Of a stretch of 64,000 nt of DNA, positions 21,760 through 34,089 are shown one piece after another. The notes under the pieces were generated by a model that saw nothing but the letters and a program-made list of their open reading frames with translations, searched no databases and was not told the DNA's origin. Numbering within the stretch: the stretch's first letter is position 1; the number at the start of each line of letters is the position of its first letter. Source of the stretch: Mauremys mutica (lineage: Eukaryota; Chordata; Testudines; Geoemydidae); NCBI RefSeq assembly GCF_020497125.1, contig NC_059075.1:66731321-66795320 (forward strand). Reading direction: 5' to 3'. Made by a program: the position numbers and the translations under genes.

Positions 21760-22555
21760 TGTCGTTTATCAACTTTACTTCTGTGTGTGTTTTTGTTTTT
21801 AATTAAGGTCTAGGTTGTGGAAAGAAATCTAGACATGAAAAGGTCTCTTAGTTTTCTAGGAAATCCTCTGCGAATTGCACCATTATTCTCTACGGGACAG
21901 GCTAATAGAGAGCATTTCTGGCTGTAGGACCCTAAACAACCTGCTCCAGAGGTAGAGTTTCTATTCTGAGAGCTAGTCACAAGTTTAACATCAGACCCTG
22001 TGAGCTGCTCTATCTGAGGGCATGTCCCTACTGCAAAGGGGTGTGGTTCCCAGCTGGAGGAGACATAACCACCCTAGTTCTCATCAAGCTAGTGGACTAA
22101 AAATAGTGCAGCCATGGTGGCCTGAGTGACTTGCTGCCCTGAGTACATGACAAGAATGGGGGAGGGTGAGTCTTCCAGCCATCTGTTACTCTGCTAAATA
22201 TTCTTTCCCCTGCCTAATATGTGTGCTTGACCTACATTTTTCACTATGTTACAAAAGCAGTTGCCTTTGAAAAGCTGCTGCTGTTTTTGTTACTTGTCAG
22301 CAGATCATGATTTTCATTTGTTCACCTCTGTTCCACAGTGGGTTAGAGACAGATCAAATGAAGGTGGTGGATCCCCAACCCATACTCCCAATAGGCTGCC
22401 AAACTTGGGGTCTCTAGCTTCTTCCTTTTTAGTCTTCCCCTTTGGAATGTACAAGTGGGCTTGGCATTCCCTGCTTTCACGCAAGCTAGGCTACATTAAG
22501 CCTTAATCAGTCATGAAATGACCACTTAAAAGTCATGACTTCACTGCAGCTGCAC
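21760..22555. other. Intergenic, nothing recognised
   Basis: No gene or clear repeat is seen between the antisense LTR and the MITE at 22561. Confidence 0.45.
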
Positions 22556-22560
22556 TCTGG

Positions 22561-22820
22561 GGCCAGGTCTACACTAAAACATTTTGCCAGCACCACTGTG
22601 TCAGTAGAGATGTGAAAAAAACTGCATCCCAGCCAACACGGCTATGCTGGCAAAGCCATCATGTAGATGCAGCTTACACCGGCAAAAGAGCCTTTTGGCA
22701 GTACAGTTTGTGTTGTTCAGGGAGGTGGTTTACTGTCAGAAGACCTCCTTTTGCCAGTATATGCTCCATCCCCACTAGCATAGCTGTGCTGGCACAGTGT
22801 TTGTAGTTTAGATGAGCCCC
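22561..22820. mobile_element. Harbinger-like MITE
   Basis: Left end 'ggccaggtctacactaaaac'; the minus strand of the right end, 'ggggctcatctaaactacaa', is an imperfect inverted repeat. The interior is rich in 'tgccag/ctggca' inverted motifs. Clean target duplications are not visible. Confidence 0.5.
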
Positions 22821-22829
22821 TTGTCCATT

Positions 22830-23260
22830 TTGGTGCCCTACACAGTCCCCCTGCAGGGGGATGTGTGGGGCCCCAGGCCTCCGCAGCCGGGGGCAAGGGG
22901 GCTGGCCACTTCCTGCAGGAAGTGTAGTGACCCAGCCTCAGCCTGCTCAGCTCCTCTGGCTCTCAGGCTTGAGGGGAGGGGGGAACCTCCTCCCAGCACT
23001 CACCGGCGGCGTGGCTGGGAACCAGGGGAGCAGAGCAGGCTGGGGCCGAGTGGCTCTACTTACCGGTGAGTGCAGGCTCGACTGCTTCTGGAATCCTCAG
23101 GGGAGTGGGGGCAGGGCTGGGGCGAGGGCCCTGCGAAAGAGCTGGAGCAGGGGCTGGAGCAGCACACAGCTGCGCAGGCACCAGGAAATTTGGTACCCCA
23201 AATTTCCTGGTGCCCTAAGCAGCTACGTACTTTGCGTATGGGTAAGGATGGACCTGTTAG
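22830..23260. repeat. GC-rich interspersed repeat with palindrome
   Basis: A GC-rich block starting 'ttttggtgccctacacag' and ending around 'tggtgccctaagcagctacg', with the inverted pair 'caccaggaaatttgg' / 'ccaaatttcctggtg' at about 23178-23212. The long open frame across it (about 169 codons) has no recognisable family and reflects GC richness. Confidence 0.45.
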
Positions 23261-23269
23261 ACAGTCAGT

Positions 23270-25425
23270 CTTCTCTGGAAGGCCTTATCCTTATTATAAA
23301 CTTATACTGGGTGGTGGCAGAGATCCACTTTCTCTGGACTAGTTGGCTGCCAAGGCATGGAACATTTTAGGCCACAGCCCCAGAGGAGTCATGGCCACAT
23401 ATTTGATGCCACCTGACTAGTACTCTGGTGATGGGGCCAGCTCCAGTTCAGTGGCTTTGGGTAAAGTTGATGGACCCAAGTAGTATGGAGGAAGTGGGTC
23501 TTTAGAAAGGTCACTGCCCTGCTGCTTTCTTCTACCACTTGCAGGACTGCGGTAAGGGCTGCCCAGTGTTCTTGGATATTTGCCAGTCCTTATCTGTTAG
23601 AGGTTGAAAGCCAAACAGTGAGAACCATGGAATTCAACGGGCTTATAACTGAGCCGAGTATGAGATATACTAGAAACAATAAAGTGGCAGCTGCTGCTAA
23701 CTGCCTGTAGGCCTCCTGAGACCAGCCTCCTGATGGTACTGACCTTGGAGAAATTGGGAAGAAGTATAAATAGCTCTTATTTGCACTAGTTGGGCTGCTG
23801 GTCTGGGACTCCTGTGTCTCGCCAACATCTACTTTGCCCCTGAAGTTGTCCTACTGTGCCCCACTTTTGCTAATAGTGGAGAAAGCATAAGTACCTGGGT
23901 CCACTTTCTTCAGCCTAATTATTTAAGTGGAAATGATGTGCAGGAAGTGATGGTAAGGGGAAATGACAAGTATTTTGAAAACTTATCCTCCCTTAGTGTA
24001 TCTTTGTCAATATTTGATCCTCCACTTCCTTTCCCCTTGAATAATTATTTACACCAGTGCAGAATGTATAACTCAACCCAATCAAAAGGGCAGTATTTTA
24101 AAATACCCACTTTCAGATGTAAATCAGCATGCAAGGTATAAGGCAATGAAGAGTAGGACTTGCATCAAACAGGTTAGCAACTCTTTTAGGTAGGATAATT
24201 GAGATATTAGGAAATCTGGCATTCAGATGTTGTGAGGATTGGGAATTACAAGAAGAAACTGAAGATCATGTTAAAAAAATTCCTATTTTAACTGTTGAAA
24301 TGGTTATTAAACATATAACTTCAGTACAAAGAATATTTTGGATCACCAAACAGCAAGATCAATTAGTGGGGTATCAGCAATGCAAAATAATTTTACACAT
24401 TAATTATGTCTCATAATGTTGTAGGGAAGTGTTTTCCCCCCCTTTATAATGGTGAAAAGAGGGGGAATTAAAAATTTTTATTTTCAGAGCATTGTGTCCA
24501 TCTTTCTAAATGTGCAAATGCAATACAAAATAGAGACTGTAATTGGAAACTCATTGAAAAAGGAATGTAATTTAATTGATATTCCATGACCATGATGGTT
24601 GGTGTCTTTTACTATGCAAATTTACACTCACGCTCTGACGATAAACGTGATATCTTCTTTGATTTTGATGAAAGAAAGAAATGTTTAGATGCTAAGATGC
24701 TCTGAGGCTAGATCCTGTGGTTTAGCCAAGATCTGGGCAAAGGAACAATTTGGGATGGGAAAACAAAGGTCCCTAGTATAATTAGAGCAGCCTTCAGACG
24801 GCTCTATTTATGCTATGCTACTTCACTCAGACCAGAGGCATACAATAGCATCCTGGTCATGTTCCTTTTACTAGCCCTACTCCCTGTGCCAGAGGCGGTG
24901 ATACAGGAGCTGCTAAGGTGGTCCTAGACTTATGCTGCTCAGTTCCTTAGGGTATATAGCTGCTTTGCACCAACAAACCTACACAAAACAGTTACTGTGT
25001 CTGAGAGTCTGGCCCTTGATGCTCAAGAAGAAGAGGGGAGAGTACCTTTTTACTGTTGCAAAATTGGTACAAAATTCAAATCTGCCACAGCTGAATGATT
25101 GTGTCCTTTTTCTGCTCTCTGTTTGTATTTTCCCTAGCTGCTATGTCAATCTTGTGATTTAATTAGCAGTGATGGATGAAAATTCTTTGTTTAAATTATG
25201 TTGAGGGATATGATCAAATTGTACACTTTTTCCAACTAACTTTAATTAAATCAGAATGGAGTTGAATCTGTTTATAGTGAAATTGTATCTTATGAAGGTC
25301 AATGATCTCTCTTGTATACTTCTTCTAATGTGTAAGTATTTTAAAAATCATTAACATGAGATATGAGAGCACCATACAGTTGAGTTAGATCAAAAACTCA
25401 ATTCTGAAGTTGCTCCCTGAAACTA
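23270..25425. other. Intergenic, nothing recognised
   Basis: AT-leaning sequence without a supported gene. A 7-base C run lies at 24436-24442, and the rest is unremarkable. Confidence 0.5.
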
Positions 25426-25429
25426 GAAG

Positions 25430-25830
25430 GTAAAAATCATAGACTCACTCTCCCGCAACACACACTCTCTCTTCCCCCGCCCCTGCTCCTTGTCACCCAC
25501 TCGCTCCTCTCTCCACTTCAGTTGAAAAGCAGCTGGTAATCTAGTAGGATGCCCATGGAACCATGGGATTGAGAAACCTGCATCATGTGATGCTGTACTT
25601 GCCCCATGAGGCATTGTAAACCCTTCCCAAAGCATCCTGTGGCCAATTGCATAGTGGGATAGCTACCCACAGTGCACTGCTCTCTGTGTCGATGCAAGAG
25701 CTGCTAGTGTGGTGCACTCTTCCGACACAAGGAGCATAGTGTGGACATGCAACAGCACTTTAATTAAAGTGCTTTAATTAAAACGGCATCCCTTTTGGTG
25801 ACAGAACTCTACAGTGTAGACTAAACAATC
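25430..25830. mobile_element. MITE-like repeat with 20-bp perfect palindrome
   Basis: Contains 'atagtgggatagctacccac', 'gtgcactgctctctgtgtcg' and 'gtgtggacatgcaacagcac', and the perfect palindrome AGCACTTTAATTAAAGTGCT at 25754-25773, then 'acagtgtagactaaac'. The layout resembles a turtle MITE; its exact ends are unclear. Confidence 0.45.
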
Positions 25831-25959
25831 TGAATGAAATTATGTTGCAGATGTTAAAAAAATCAACCAGATTATGATGTGCTGATAGCTGTTATTGTTG
25901 GAGGAGCCGTTTCCTAAGTGGTGGCTAGCTCAGCTGCCTGCTTTCTCCTGGCCCCTGGG

Positions 25960-26235
25960 GTGCTCAACCCCCCACTTTGACCCAAGCCCCACCCACCCCC
26001 TTACTCCAACCCCCACCCCGCCCTGCCGTTTTCTGCCCAGTTTTTCCCCCTCCTCTGAGTGTGCCCCATCCCTGGTCCGTCCCCCACAGCGCCTCCTGCA
26101 TGCCGCGGAACAGCTGGTGGCAGTAGGCGCTGGGAGGGAGGGGGAGAGCTGGCTGCCAGTGAGTGCTAAGCACCCTCTAATTTTTTTCCATGGGTGCTCC
26201 ACGGCTGGAATACCCACAGAGTCGGTGCCTATGGT
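25960..26235. repeat. GC-rich interspersed repeat
   Basis: Starts near 'ggggtgctcaaccccccact' and ends 'gagtcggtgcctatggtgg', with pyrimidine-rich 'accccgccctgccg' and 'aggcgctgggagggaggggg' segments. Inverted 'gggtgctc' motifs mark both sides. The long open frames on both strands here are composition artefacts. Confidence 0.5.
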
Positions 26236-26590
26236 GGCTAGTGCAATTAAGGGCTATCATTTGAAGGCCATTTTCTTTATCCACTGGCTTTCACAATACA
26301 AACTGTTCAGTAGTGGAAGATCATTGCCGTTCATTCACAGCTGCCAATACCCATTGCAACGAAAGGGACACAAGTGACATGTCACTAAGTCAGCATACAG
26401 CGACGAGCTCTGTTGTTTTCCATTGACTGAGCTGATTCATATGAATTAATGCAACTTTATCTAAAGGAATGAACAGATGATGCAAGAATAAGTGAGACCG
26501 AAGTGTTTGAGTACCTTATCATTCATATATCTGCAGCTTTGCATGAAAATTCTCTTTCCTCTTCTCACCCAGTCTCCACTATGGCACTTA

Positions 26591-26831
26591 GGCTGTGTCT
26601 ATACTGCAGACTATATCAGTACATATGCTGTAGCTTAAATGCAGCCTGCTCTGACAGAAGGAGTTTTTCCATCAGTGTTGGAACACCACCTTCCCCCCGC
26701 CCAAATTATCTATGTTGACATTCTTCTATACTGGGGTTAGTCAGCATAGCTATGTCAGTAAGGGAGGAGGGCTTTTTATACCCATGACTGAAGTAGTTAT
26801 GTCACCCTAACTTTAAAGTGTAGATCAAGCC
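26591..26831. mobile_element. Harbinger-like MITE with TWA TSD
   Basis: Left end GGCTGTGTCTATACT; minus strand of the right end GGCTTGATCTACACT. Flanked by TTA (26588-26590) and TAA (26832-26834), a 3-bp TWA target pair as in Harbinger elements. No coding capacity. Confidence 0.55.
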
Positions 26832-26849
26832 TAAGTTTCCATGGTGACA

Positions 26850-28415
26850 GGCCTATTAGAAATAGCCAGTTGGAGACACCATGGTGAAAATCCACTGGTC
26901 TCTAGACTATTTTATTTTCAGGGGAGGGAGGATTCCTCTCTGTCCCTCTCCCCCACAATTAAAAAAAAATTAAATAAAATTTCTCCCTCTCTGAAGGGCC
27001 TGTATTGGGATGATCAACCTCTCAGGCAGAAGAGGACTACCTGTGGCATTTCTCTCAGTAGGAACTGGTGGAGAGGACAACTGAAAAATAGGGATTTGGG
27101 TCCAAACTCTGCTCAAGTTCAGGTGTATTTGGATCCAGGGTTTTGGTCAAACCCATCGCTAAACTGAATAAAAACTTTACAAAACTCAATCATGCTTCCA
27201 AACGCTAGCCTGAAAAAAATGTTTTTGGCCAAAACTATTTGGTAAATTTCTGTCAATTTGTAAATAGTTTCTTGACTTCCAATTGCATTTTTGGCAAGTT
27301 AATTATTTGTCCCAAAAATTACTCCCAGCTCTAGCTGTAACTGATTTGGGGGGTTCTTGTGTCAGGCAGGACATGGGAAACTCTGCTTCTGGTCAATCAC
27401 AATAAAAAGCTGATCAAGTAGCCCTTTGGAAGCTGCACTAAGAGAATCTATGCCCAAGAGGACAGAGATTTAGACGTGTCCTCTAGAGACCATCTCTGGG
27501 GTGGGAACCCTACCACAATAGCAAGTATTATGTATTGAATCTGAGGAACACCTTCAGGCAAGTTCTATGGTATGAAATTACTGCTAGATACTTGCACGTC
27601 ATCCTCATTAACAATGCAGGCTTTAAGAACACCCCCTGAGAGGCCAAGACCTTATGTTGTCTGCTGGAGCCAAATTATTAAATACATCAGACACCGTGAA
27701 CTTCTCCATTTCATTTCCCCAATGAGGAAAACAAACCCTAGATTTTTCAGGCTTTGGAGGCCCAAATTGGCCCTGGAATCAAATCAGAGCATAGCTACTA
27801 GATAACCTAGCTACAGGGAGCTGTTCTCCAGCGTGGCAGGAAACACAGCCAGCCTTCAAAGTGACTCTTGGTTACAGCCCATTGCTGTTAAAAATACAAA
27901 GCTGTATTGTGTTCAGAAAGTTAAAGGGAAAGCTTATTCAAACCTGTTGGATATTTAAACAGCAGTGTCCCCATTAGAGAGAGTTAGTGGTTGAAATGGC
28001 TAAGCAATCATTTCAAGAAGGCTATAGACTTAACAGAAGGGAAAATTAAGTCTTTAACAGGAAAACCTGCTAAGAGACTTGTGTATTTTCAGCCTGCCTG
28101 CAGTTTGAGTGGTGTAGGTATGTAAGCCAAATTGTTACCTGTCCCTTTCCTGCTGTGCTCCAATTTCTATTGACTTTCAAGTTAACTGATTGCTCAATAA
28201 GGAAACTGAATGGAACAACTGAGCTGTGGAAGTTCATTTTGCAGGTGATGTTTAGCAATACAGAGAATAGTTTTCTGCTGATCGGTGGAGTCAGTTTCTG
28301 AATCCTGAACATTAGTTTTGTTTAATAACTAGACAAAGTCATTGCCAAATTGCTCACTTAAAGCAAGTGTGATGGTGAAGGGTGGAGACATTTCTGTAAA
28401 TTTCAGGGTGGGGAA
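26850..28415. other. Intergenic, no gene seen
   Basis: No gene. A segment at 27095-27330 ('atttggatccagggttttgg') resembles segments at 30720-30860 and 57980-58160 and may be an undefined dispersed repeat. Confidence 0.4.
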
Positions 28416-28420
28416 AATCC

Positions 28421-28444
28421 TTCTCTCTCTCTCTCTCTCTCTCT
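28421..28444 (+). repeat. (TC)n microsatellite
   Basis: Twelve dinucleotide units, perfect. Confidence 0.9.
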
Positions 28445-28509
28445 TCCCCACCCTCATTCTAAAACAAATTCTATTTTAAAAGGGAGACATTGTGGTGTAT
28501 GATGCTGAA

Positions 28510-29590
28510 AGGAACATAGGATTTGCTATACTGGATGAGACCAGTGGTTCAGCAGTGGCTAGTACCAGATGCTGCAGACGAAGATTCAGCACTGGCTAGT
28601 ACTAGATGCTCCAGACAAAGATTTAGGGTCCCCTACTGTAGGCAGCTGTGGGATAATCTTCCTCAGGGATGTTTCCTCCTATTCCCCAATAAGTAGAGGT
28701 TGTTTTATGCTCTGAAGCATGAGGGTCCTTCTGCAGCTCCTCTAAGTCTTTTCCAGGCTTGACTGACCTACATAACTTTATGTCATCTGAAAATTTTGCT
28801 ATCTCACTGCTCATCCCCTCTTCCAGATCATTAATTAATACATTAAATACCACATGACCTGATATGGAAAGTTGAGGCACCCTACTGTTAGCCTTTTCCC
28901 ATGATGACAATTGACCATTTATTCCTATTCTTTGTTTTCTGTCCTTTAGATAGTTTCTGATCCATGATGATACTTTGCCTCCGGAATCATAACTACTTAG
29001 TAACTTTAGTAGTCTCTTATGAGGGAGTTTGTCAAAGACTTTCTAAAACTCTAAATAATTTATATCAACCAGTTCTCCTTTATTCACAGTTTTTTATTGA
29101 CACAGTCAAAGAATTGTAATAGATCAGAGAGGCATGATTTTCCTGTGCAGAAGCTGTGCAGGTTAGACCCTTTTCTGTCATGAGCTAAGTGTTTTATAAG
29201 TCTATTTTTAATTATCAGTTCAACCAGTTTATTAGGAAGATAAGTAAGTCTCATTGGCCTGCAGTTCCCCAGATCACTTCTAGTGCCTTTTTAAAATAAT
29301 AGATACATTTTCTACTCTCCAAGCCTCTTGAACAATAGATGATTTTAATAATATTGAATATTTCTACTAGCAGCTCAATCACTTCATACTTGAGTTCCTT
29401 CAGAAATCTTGGATGTATAAAATCTGGGTCTGGTGACTTGTTGCTTTTTCAATGATCAGTTCATTCCAGTACCTCCTTTTTTGGTAGCGCAGTCTCTGAT
29501 AGTACTGTCTCTCTGTTGTTGAGCTTGATGTTAGCTAAAGTTCTGATAGTCTTCCAAAAATTCAGAAATTTGTCATGTATGAACTTAATT
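28510..29590 (-). mobile_element. CR1-type LINE fragment, antisense, degraded
   Basis: The minus strand encodes a broken reverse transcriptase segment with FNVLINDLEEGMSSEIAKFS and a degenerate catalytic FSDD in place of FADD. The 3' tail near 28520-28680 resembles the CR1 end. The part at 28930-29460 matches, in reverse, the region upstream of the catalytic motif. Multiple stops and shifts make it a relic, more diverged than the copy at 45613-47768. Confidence 0.75.
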
Positions 29591-29599
29591 GGAAATCAT

Positions 29600-32070
29600 G
29601 TCTCATGAAATGAAGTATCTTCTCCTGGTTGAGAGTGCTTCCCCCCGCCCCGAAGATCTGCTCCCACTTGAGATTTGTGATCCCTTCCTCCCTCTCTGAA
29701 TACTTCCACTTACTGGGAGTCCTCTCCTGCCTGCTTTTGGTTGAAGTACTGAAGGAGGAGAACCTATAATGTCAGAAACTATTGTTTTCATTGACATTTT
29801 ATTGTATGTCAGGAGTAAGATGATCAAAAAAGTCCCCCTCTGAAAGTCAGTGTATTTCTTTTTAAGGGACTCTTTTGAGGGGCTGGCAGTGATCACAGTG
29901 TGAGATCACTGACTGGTTTTGTGTGACTCTGTCAGCCTCTTGAAACTGTATTGCAATCAAAGCCAACCCTTTATAATTGACAGTGCCTGCAAAAACCCAG
30001 TAAAATGCAATCTAATAATCTCACAGAGGAGGGAGTGGAAGAACTCCCATCCTAATAACCTGTGCTTTGCCTACACAGATAATTTAAGAAATCCATAATA
30101 ATACTATAGCAAAAGGGGCCTGGAACCCATTACAGGTACTGTAATCTGTTATGAATACAGAGTATGAAGTCATTAGGGCTGATCTGGTTATCTCCCCCAT
30201 CTTAAGGTTGTTCCAGCATTGTCCCCAGTGCAAGGGAGGAGAGTATTTAAGGCTAGTGGCATATAAAATCCTTTTATCCACAGAATGCCCTCTCATATTT
30301 TCCTTGACTCAATCTATCCCCCTTTCAAATATCAAAAGTCACCGTAATGGGAAAGCTAGAGGGAACTAAGCAGCTGGTAACCTTCCTAATGGGCAGGAAT
30401 GCAAGTTGGAGTTTCCATTGTAGTCAGCAGTGCTGTGGAAGCTTGTACTAGAATTGATAACATTTGTGTCAAGTCCATTTTGAGCTTGTAGTGTAGCTGG
30501 ATTTAATTATATGAGCTATTGCTCATGCTAAGTTCTCTATCAGCTCCAAACAGTGTGGTGCATACACACCAGGACTGGTTTTTAAAGGGGCTTCACTCAT
30601 TCTTTAAAAAAATAAAAAATCATGTCCAAGCAAAGACATTGATAGAAATGGCCTGAGCTGCAAAATTTAGGCATAAGTACTAATGGGGGTGTGGGGATTC
30701 TAGTTGACTCACACATATAGTGAGGCCTTAATTGCAAAACTTGGATCTGGGTTCAGGTCCAGTTTGTAAAACTCAGATCTCAGATTTCAGCCTTCCCAAG
30801 AACTTAGGGGAGTTTGGATTCAGATATATTTGTTTCAGGTCTTTGTTTCAAGCTCACCTCCATTTTGGTTGCTGTGGGATTCTGTGTCAAACCCAGGACC
30901 CTCTCTAGAACAGCTGGTTTTTCAGAAGGCAAGCTGCATTATAATACAACTGTGAGCAACTTCATTTTGGATTGATCTCAATTTTGATACATGTCTGTGT
31001 GTGTGTGTGTATATATATATGTAATGTTTTATAGGCAGTAAGCTAATATAGTCAAAATATTTGGTACCCTGTCAAGATGTTTTCAGCCCCAAATTTAGGG
31101 TTTGTTGAAATGAAAAGGATCTGAGAAAAGTCATTCTTGATATAATTTTAATCTTTGATAGAAAGATTGAGGCCTTATATGATTTCAGGAGTAGGGCACA
31201 ATCCAAAAATCTGATCCTAATCCCAATTTCTGCCTGAAATTTAGGGGAAATTTGGATCTGGATTTGAATCCAACTCTGTTGTTTGGCTTTATCTGTCTAA
31301 TAGTGTTGAAGCAGACCTTGAATCAAAATATCTCCACATTTGGAGAATTTCAGATCTGAGGTTCAAGGCCTTCTCTAATTACTGACAGGGTTTTAATGAA
31401 ATAAGCAAAACAAAGCTGCACGACTACGATAACTTGAATTAACTCCTAGACTACTTAGTAGTGATGTTAGCCAGCTAAGATCTGTGCTGTATGTGAAATG
31501 CTTTGAGTTCTCAATTTTTATAAAGGGTGAGTAGGATGGGAGCCATTTTCTCCCTTTCTTTTTTAGTAAAAGTTAAGTATGGAGCAATACTAATTAAAGA
31601 CCACAATTTCAGGCTGTGTCTGGAAGCATAGCCTGCAGCAGAGCCAATCTCTGCCTCTGGAGCCTGAGTGCAGATGGCCTGTAATAAGCTTCTTGATTGG
31701 CTACATGACCTCCATGACTGGAAGAGTTAGCAGACTAGCTCTTAAGTCCAGCCACAGAGGCACTTCAGCAGCTGCTTGAAGTATTAGCTCATGACTGTGA
31801 TAGCACTGTCTCCTATGCCTGCTTGTTCCAACCTCTTCCCTACCTTTCCTCGCTTCAGGTAGCCCAGGTTCATAGGCAGCAGGTTTGTATAATTTTTGGT
31901 GGGGCCCAAAATGGTGGTGCCCCCCCGCTCCTGCCCTGTAAGCTGTTATAAAATGAAGCTACAATGCATCAGTGCCACAAGATTACAAGGGTCAATTAAA
32001 AGTGGAAAGTCAGAAGCAGCACTTGCCTACTTCAGTATACAGTATTATATTTTGTTGCACCTGTTGTGAT
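29600..32070. other. Intergenic, few features
   Basis: No gene. It holds a (TG)n(TA)n tract at 30995-31021, a dispersed repeat-like segment at 30720-30860 ('cttggatctgggttcaggtc'), and a turtle-repeat-like start at about 31885 ('taatttttggtggggcccaa'). Confidence 0.45.
30995..31021 (+). repeat. (TG)n(TA)n microsatellite
   Basis: Compound dinucleotide tract, about eight TG and five TA units. Confidence 0.9.
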
Positions 32071-32074
32071 GAAG

Positions 32075-32765
32075 TGGGAATGTTCTTAATATTTTCTCTG
32101 AATACTGTGTGGGTGCCTCAGTTTCCCCTGCAAGATGCCAACTGAAGGTGTTGGGGACAAAGAGATCAGGTGGCCTCCTTGTCCGGAAGAGACACGGAGG
32201 CCAGAGGAGGGAGTGTCAGTTTGGAGCTGGGGAAATGGGGAGAGACCCAGAACTTGGTTCTGGGCTCCCCACCCCCCAAGATGGACCTGACAGAGGGGTT
32301 CTGTTTTCTGTACCAACAAGCTCTGTTTAAACTGTGTTCCCGTCATCTAATAAACCTTCTGTTTTACTGTCTGGCTGAGAGTCACATACGACTGCGGAGT
32401 TGGGGTGCAGGGACCTCTGGTTGCCCCAGGACCAGCCTGGGCAGACTCGCTGTGGAAAGTGCATGATGTGGAAGGGCATGCTGAATGCTCCGAGGTCAGA
32501 CCCAGGAAGGTGTAAGCTTCTTGCCCTGGAGACAGTATGCTCCAAGAGAGGAGGCTCCCCCAGAGTCCTGACTGGCTTTGTATGGAGTTGTTCCAAAGCA
32601 TCACAGCATCCCCTTCCACACCGTGCACTTCCCAGAAGTCCGCACAGGCACTGACACTCCCTCCTCCGGCCTTTGTCTCTTTTCCAGGCATTAGGAGGCC
32701 ACCCGATCTCTCTGTTCTCCAACACCTTCAGTTGGCACCTTGCAGGGGAAACTGATTTGGGAGAA
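32075..32765. mobile_element. Retroelement-like block with 100-bp inverted arms
   Basis: Arms at 32119-32219 and 32651-32754 are reverse complements at high identity (both start 'cagtttcccctgcaa' when read inward). Between them lies 'ctaataaaccttctgtttta' with an AATAAA, like an LTR R region. No protein domains. It could be an LTR pair in head-to-head arrangement or a fold-back element. Confidence 0.5.
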
Positions 32766-32939
32766 ATGAAGTAAAAGCTGCCCAAACCGAGCTTGAGCAC
32801 TCCTGAATTTTGAGGTGTTCAAATCTGGAAGGCAGGTGCTGGGGGTGGGAGAGGGCTGTGGGCTCCATGGGGGAGCATGGCAGCAACTGTCTGGAGCTGC
32901 ACGGAGCCAGACACGCTGGTATGAGTGGCACAGTAAGCG

Positions 32940-33315
32940 ATTTGGGGGTTGGAGAAGAGGTAGGGGGTTCCGGGGGGCAGTCAAGGGACAAGGAGCAGGG
33001 GGGTTGGATGGGGCAGAGGTTCGGAGGGGCAGTCAGGGGACAGGCAGCAATTGGATAGGCATGGGAGTCCAGGAGGTTTATCAGGGAACAGGTAGGAGGG
33101 TCCTGGGGGGAAGTTGGGTGGGGTCTCAGGAGGGGGCAGTTGGGGACAAGGAGAAGGGAGGCTTAGATAGGGGCTGAGGTCCCAAGGGGCAGTTAGGGGT
33201 AGGGGTCTCGGGAGGGGGTAATCGGGGGACAAGGACCAGTGGTGCTTAGATAAGGGGGTGGGGGTCCTGGGGGGCAGTTGGGGCAGGGGTCTGGGGAGGG
33301 GGCAATCAGCGGCCA
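32940..33315. repeat. G-rich minisatellite, block 1
   Basis: Imperfect tandem units of roughly 60 bp built from 'ggggcagtcaggggacaagg', 'gggggttggatggggcag' and similar. Related to block 2 at 34090-34395. Very G-rich on the plus strand, so it could form G-quadruplexes. Confidence 0.75.
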
Positions 33316-33317
33316 GG

Positions 33318-33510
33318 GGCTGGGATTCAAAGGGCTCTGGGCTGCTGGCAGTTGCGGGGAGCCCAGAGCCCTCTGACTCCCGGCCGCGGCTGGGATTTAA
33401 AAGGCTCTGGGCTCCGCGCGGTTGCAGGCAGCCCAGAGCCCTCTGATTCCCGGCCGCGGCTGGGATTTAAAAGGCTCTGGGCTCGCGGCGGCTGCTGGCA
33501 GCCTAGAGCA
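33318..33510 (+). repeat. 70-bp tandem repeat, 2.7 copies
   Basis: Three units start at 33318, 33388 and 33458, each opening 'ggctgggatt(c/t)aaa' followed by 'ggctctgggct', with 'gcccagagccctctga' later in each of the first two. The period is exactly 70 bases. Each unit contains an internal inverted pair 'ggctctgggct'/'agcccagagcc', so units can fold. Confidence 0.9.
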
Positions 33511-33845
33511 GGGGAGAAACCTAGCTCCAAATATTGCTGGAGCAGAGCCCCTGACTGTGAATATTCCTGGGGCTAAAGCCCCAGGAGCCCATATAAGTTG
33601 GCGCCCATGCCCAGGTTTGACTCTCAGCTGTGCATCCTGCCTTTGGCTCTGATGCTGGCTCAGGCTCTGGTACCCAACTACCAACTCCTGCTCTAACCAT
33701 TGGGCAGGGCCGCCTGGGGGGGGGCAAGTGGGGCAATTTGCCCTGGGCTCCACAGGGGCCCCCAAGAGAACAGCTGAGGCTCCCGCCTCCGCCCCTCTCC
33801 TGGAGCCTTAGCACATCAAGCGGCGTCCTCAGACAGCGCCACACC

Positions 33846-34017
33846 GTGTCTCCGGCGGGGCCCCTGAGCTCCGCCCCCTCAGAGCCGCGTGGTGAGGGGG
33901 CGGGGCTGCGAGCTCCAGGCTGAGCTCAGCTCCCTCCGCTCAGCGTGGAGCTCGCAGCCCCGCCCCCTAACCACGCGGCTCGGAGCGGGACGGAGCTCAG
34001 GCCCCGCCGGAGACACG
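33846..34017. repeat. GC-rich imperfect palindrome
   Basis: The left arm begins 'gtgtctccggcggggcccct' and the right arm ends 'caggccccgccggagacac', its reverse complement. Both arms carry the 'ccgccccct' and 'accacgcgg/ccgcgtggt' motifs. CpG-rich, inside the composite element. Confidence 0.8.
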
Positions 34018-34089
34018 CTGCAGCTGTTCAGAGACGCGCTGAGGCTCCGGGTGAGGAGGGAGCCGGGGGTAAGAGGCTGGGGCTAAGGG

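Noticed and set aside
22861..23370. 169-codon open frame on the plus strand
   Set aside because: GC-rich repeat with overlapping open frames in other phases, no domain and no splice context.
32327..32800. 157-codon open frame on the minus strand
   Set aside because: Runs through the inverted-arm retroelement-like block and has no recognisable protein motif.
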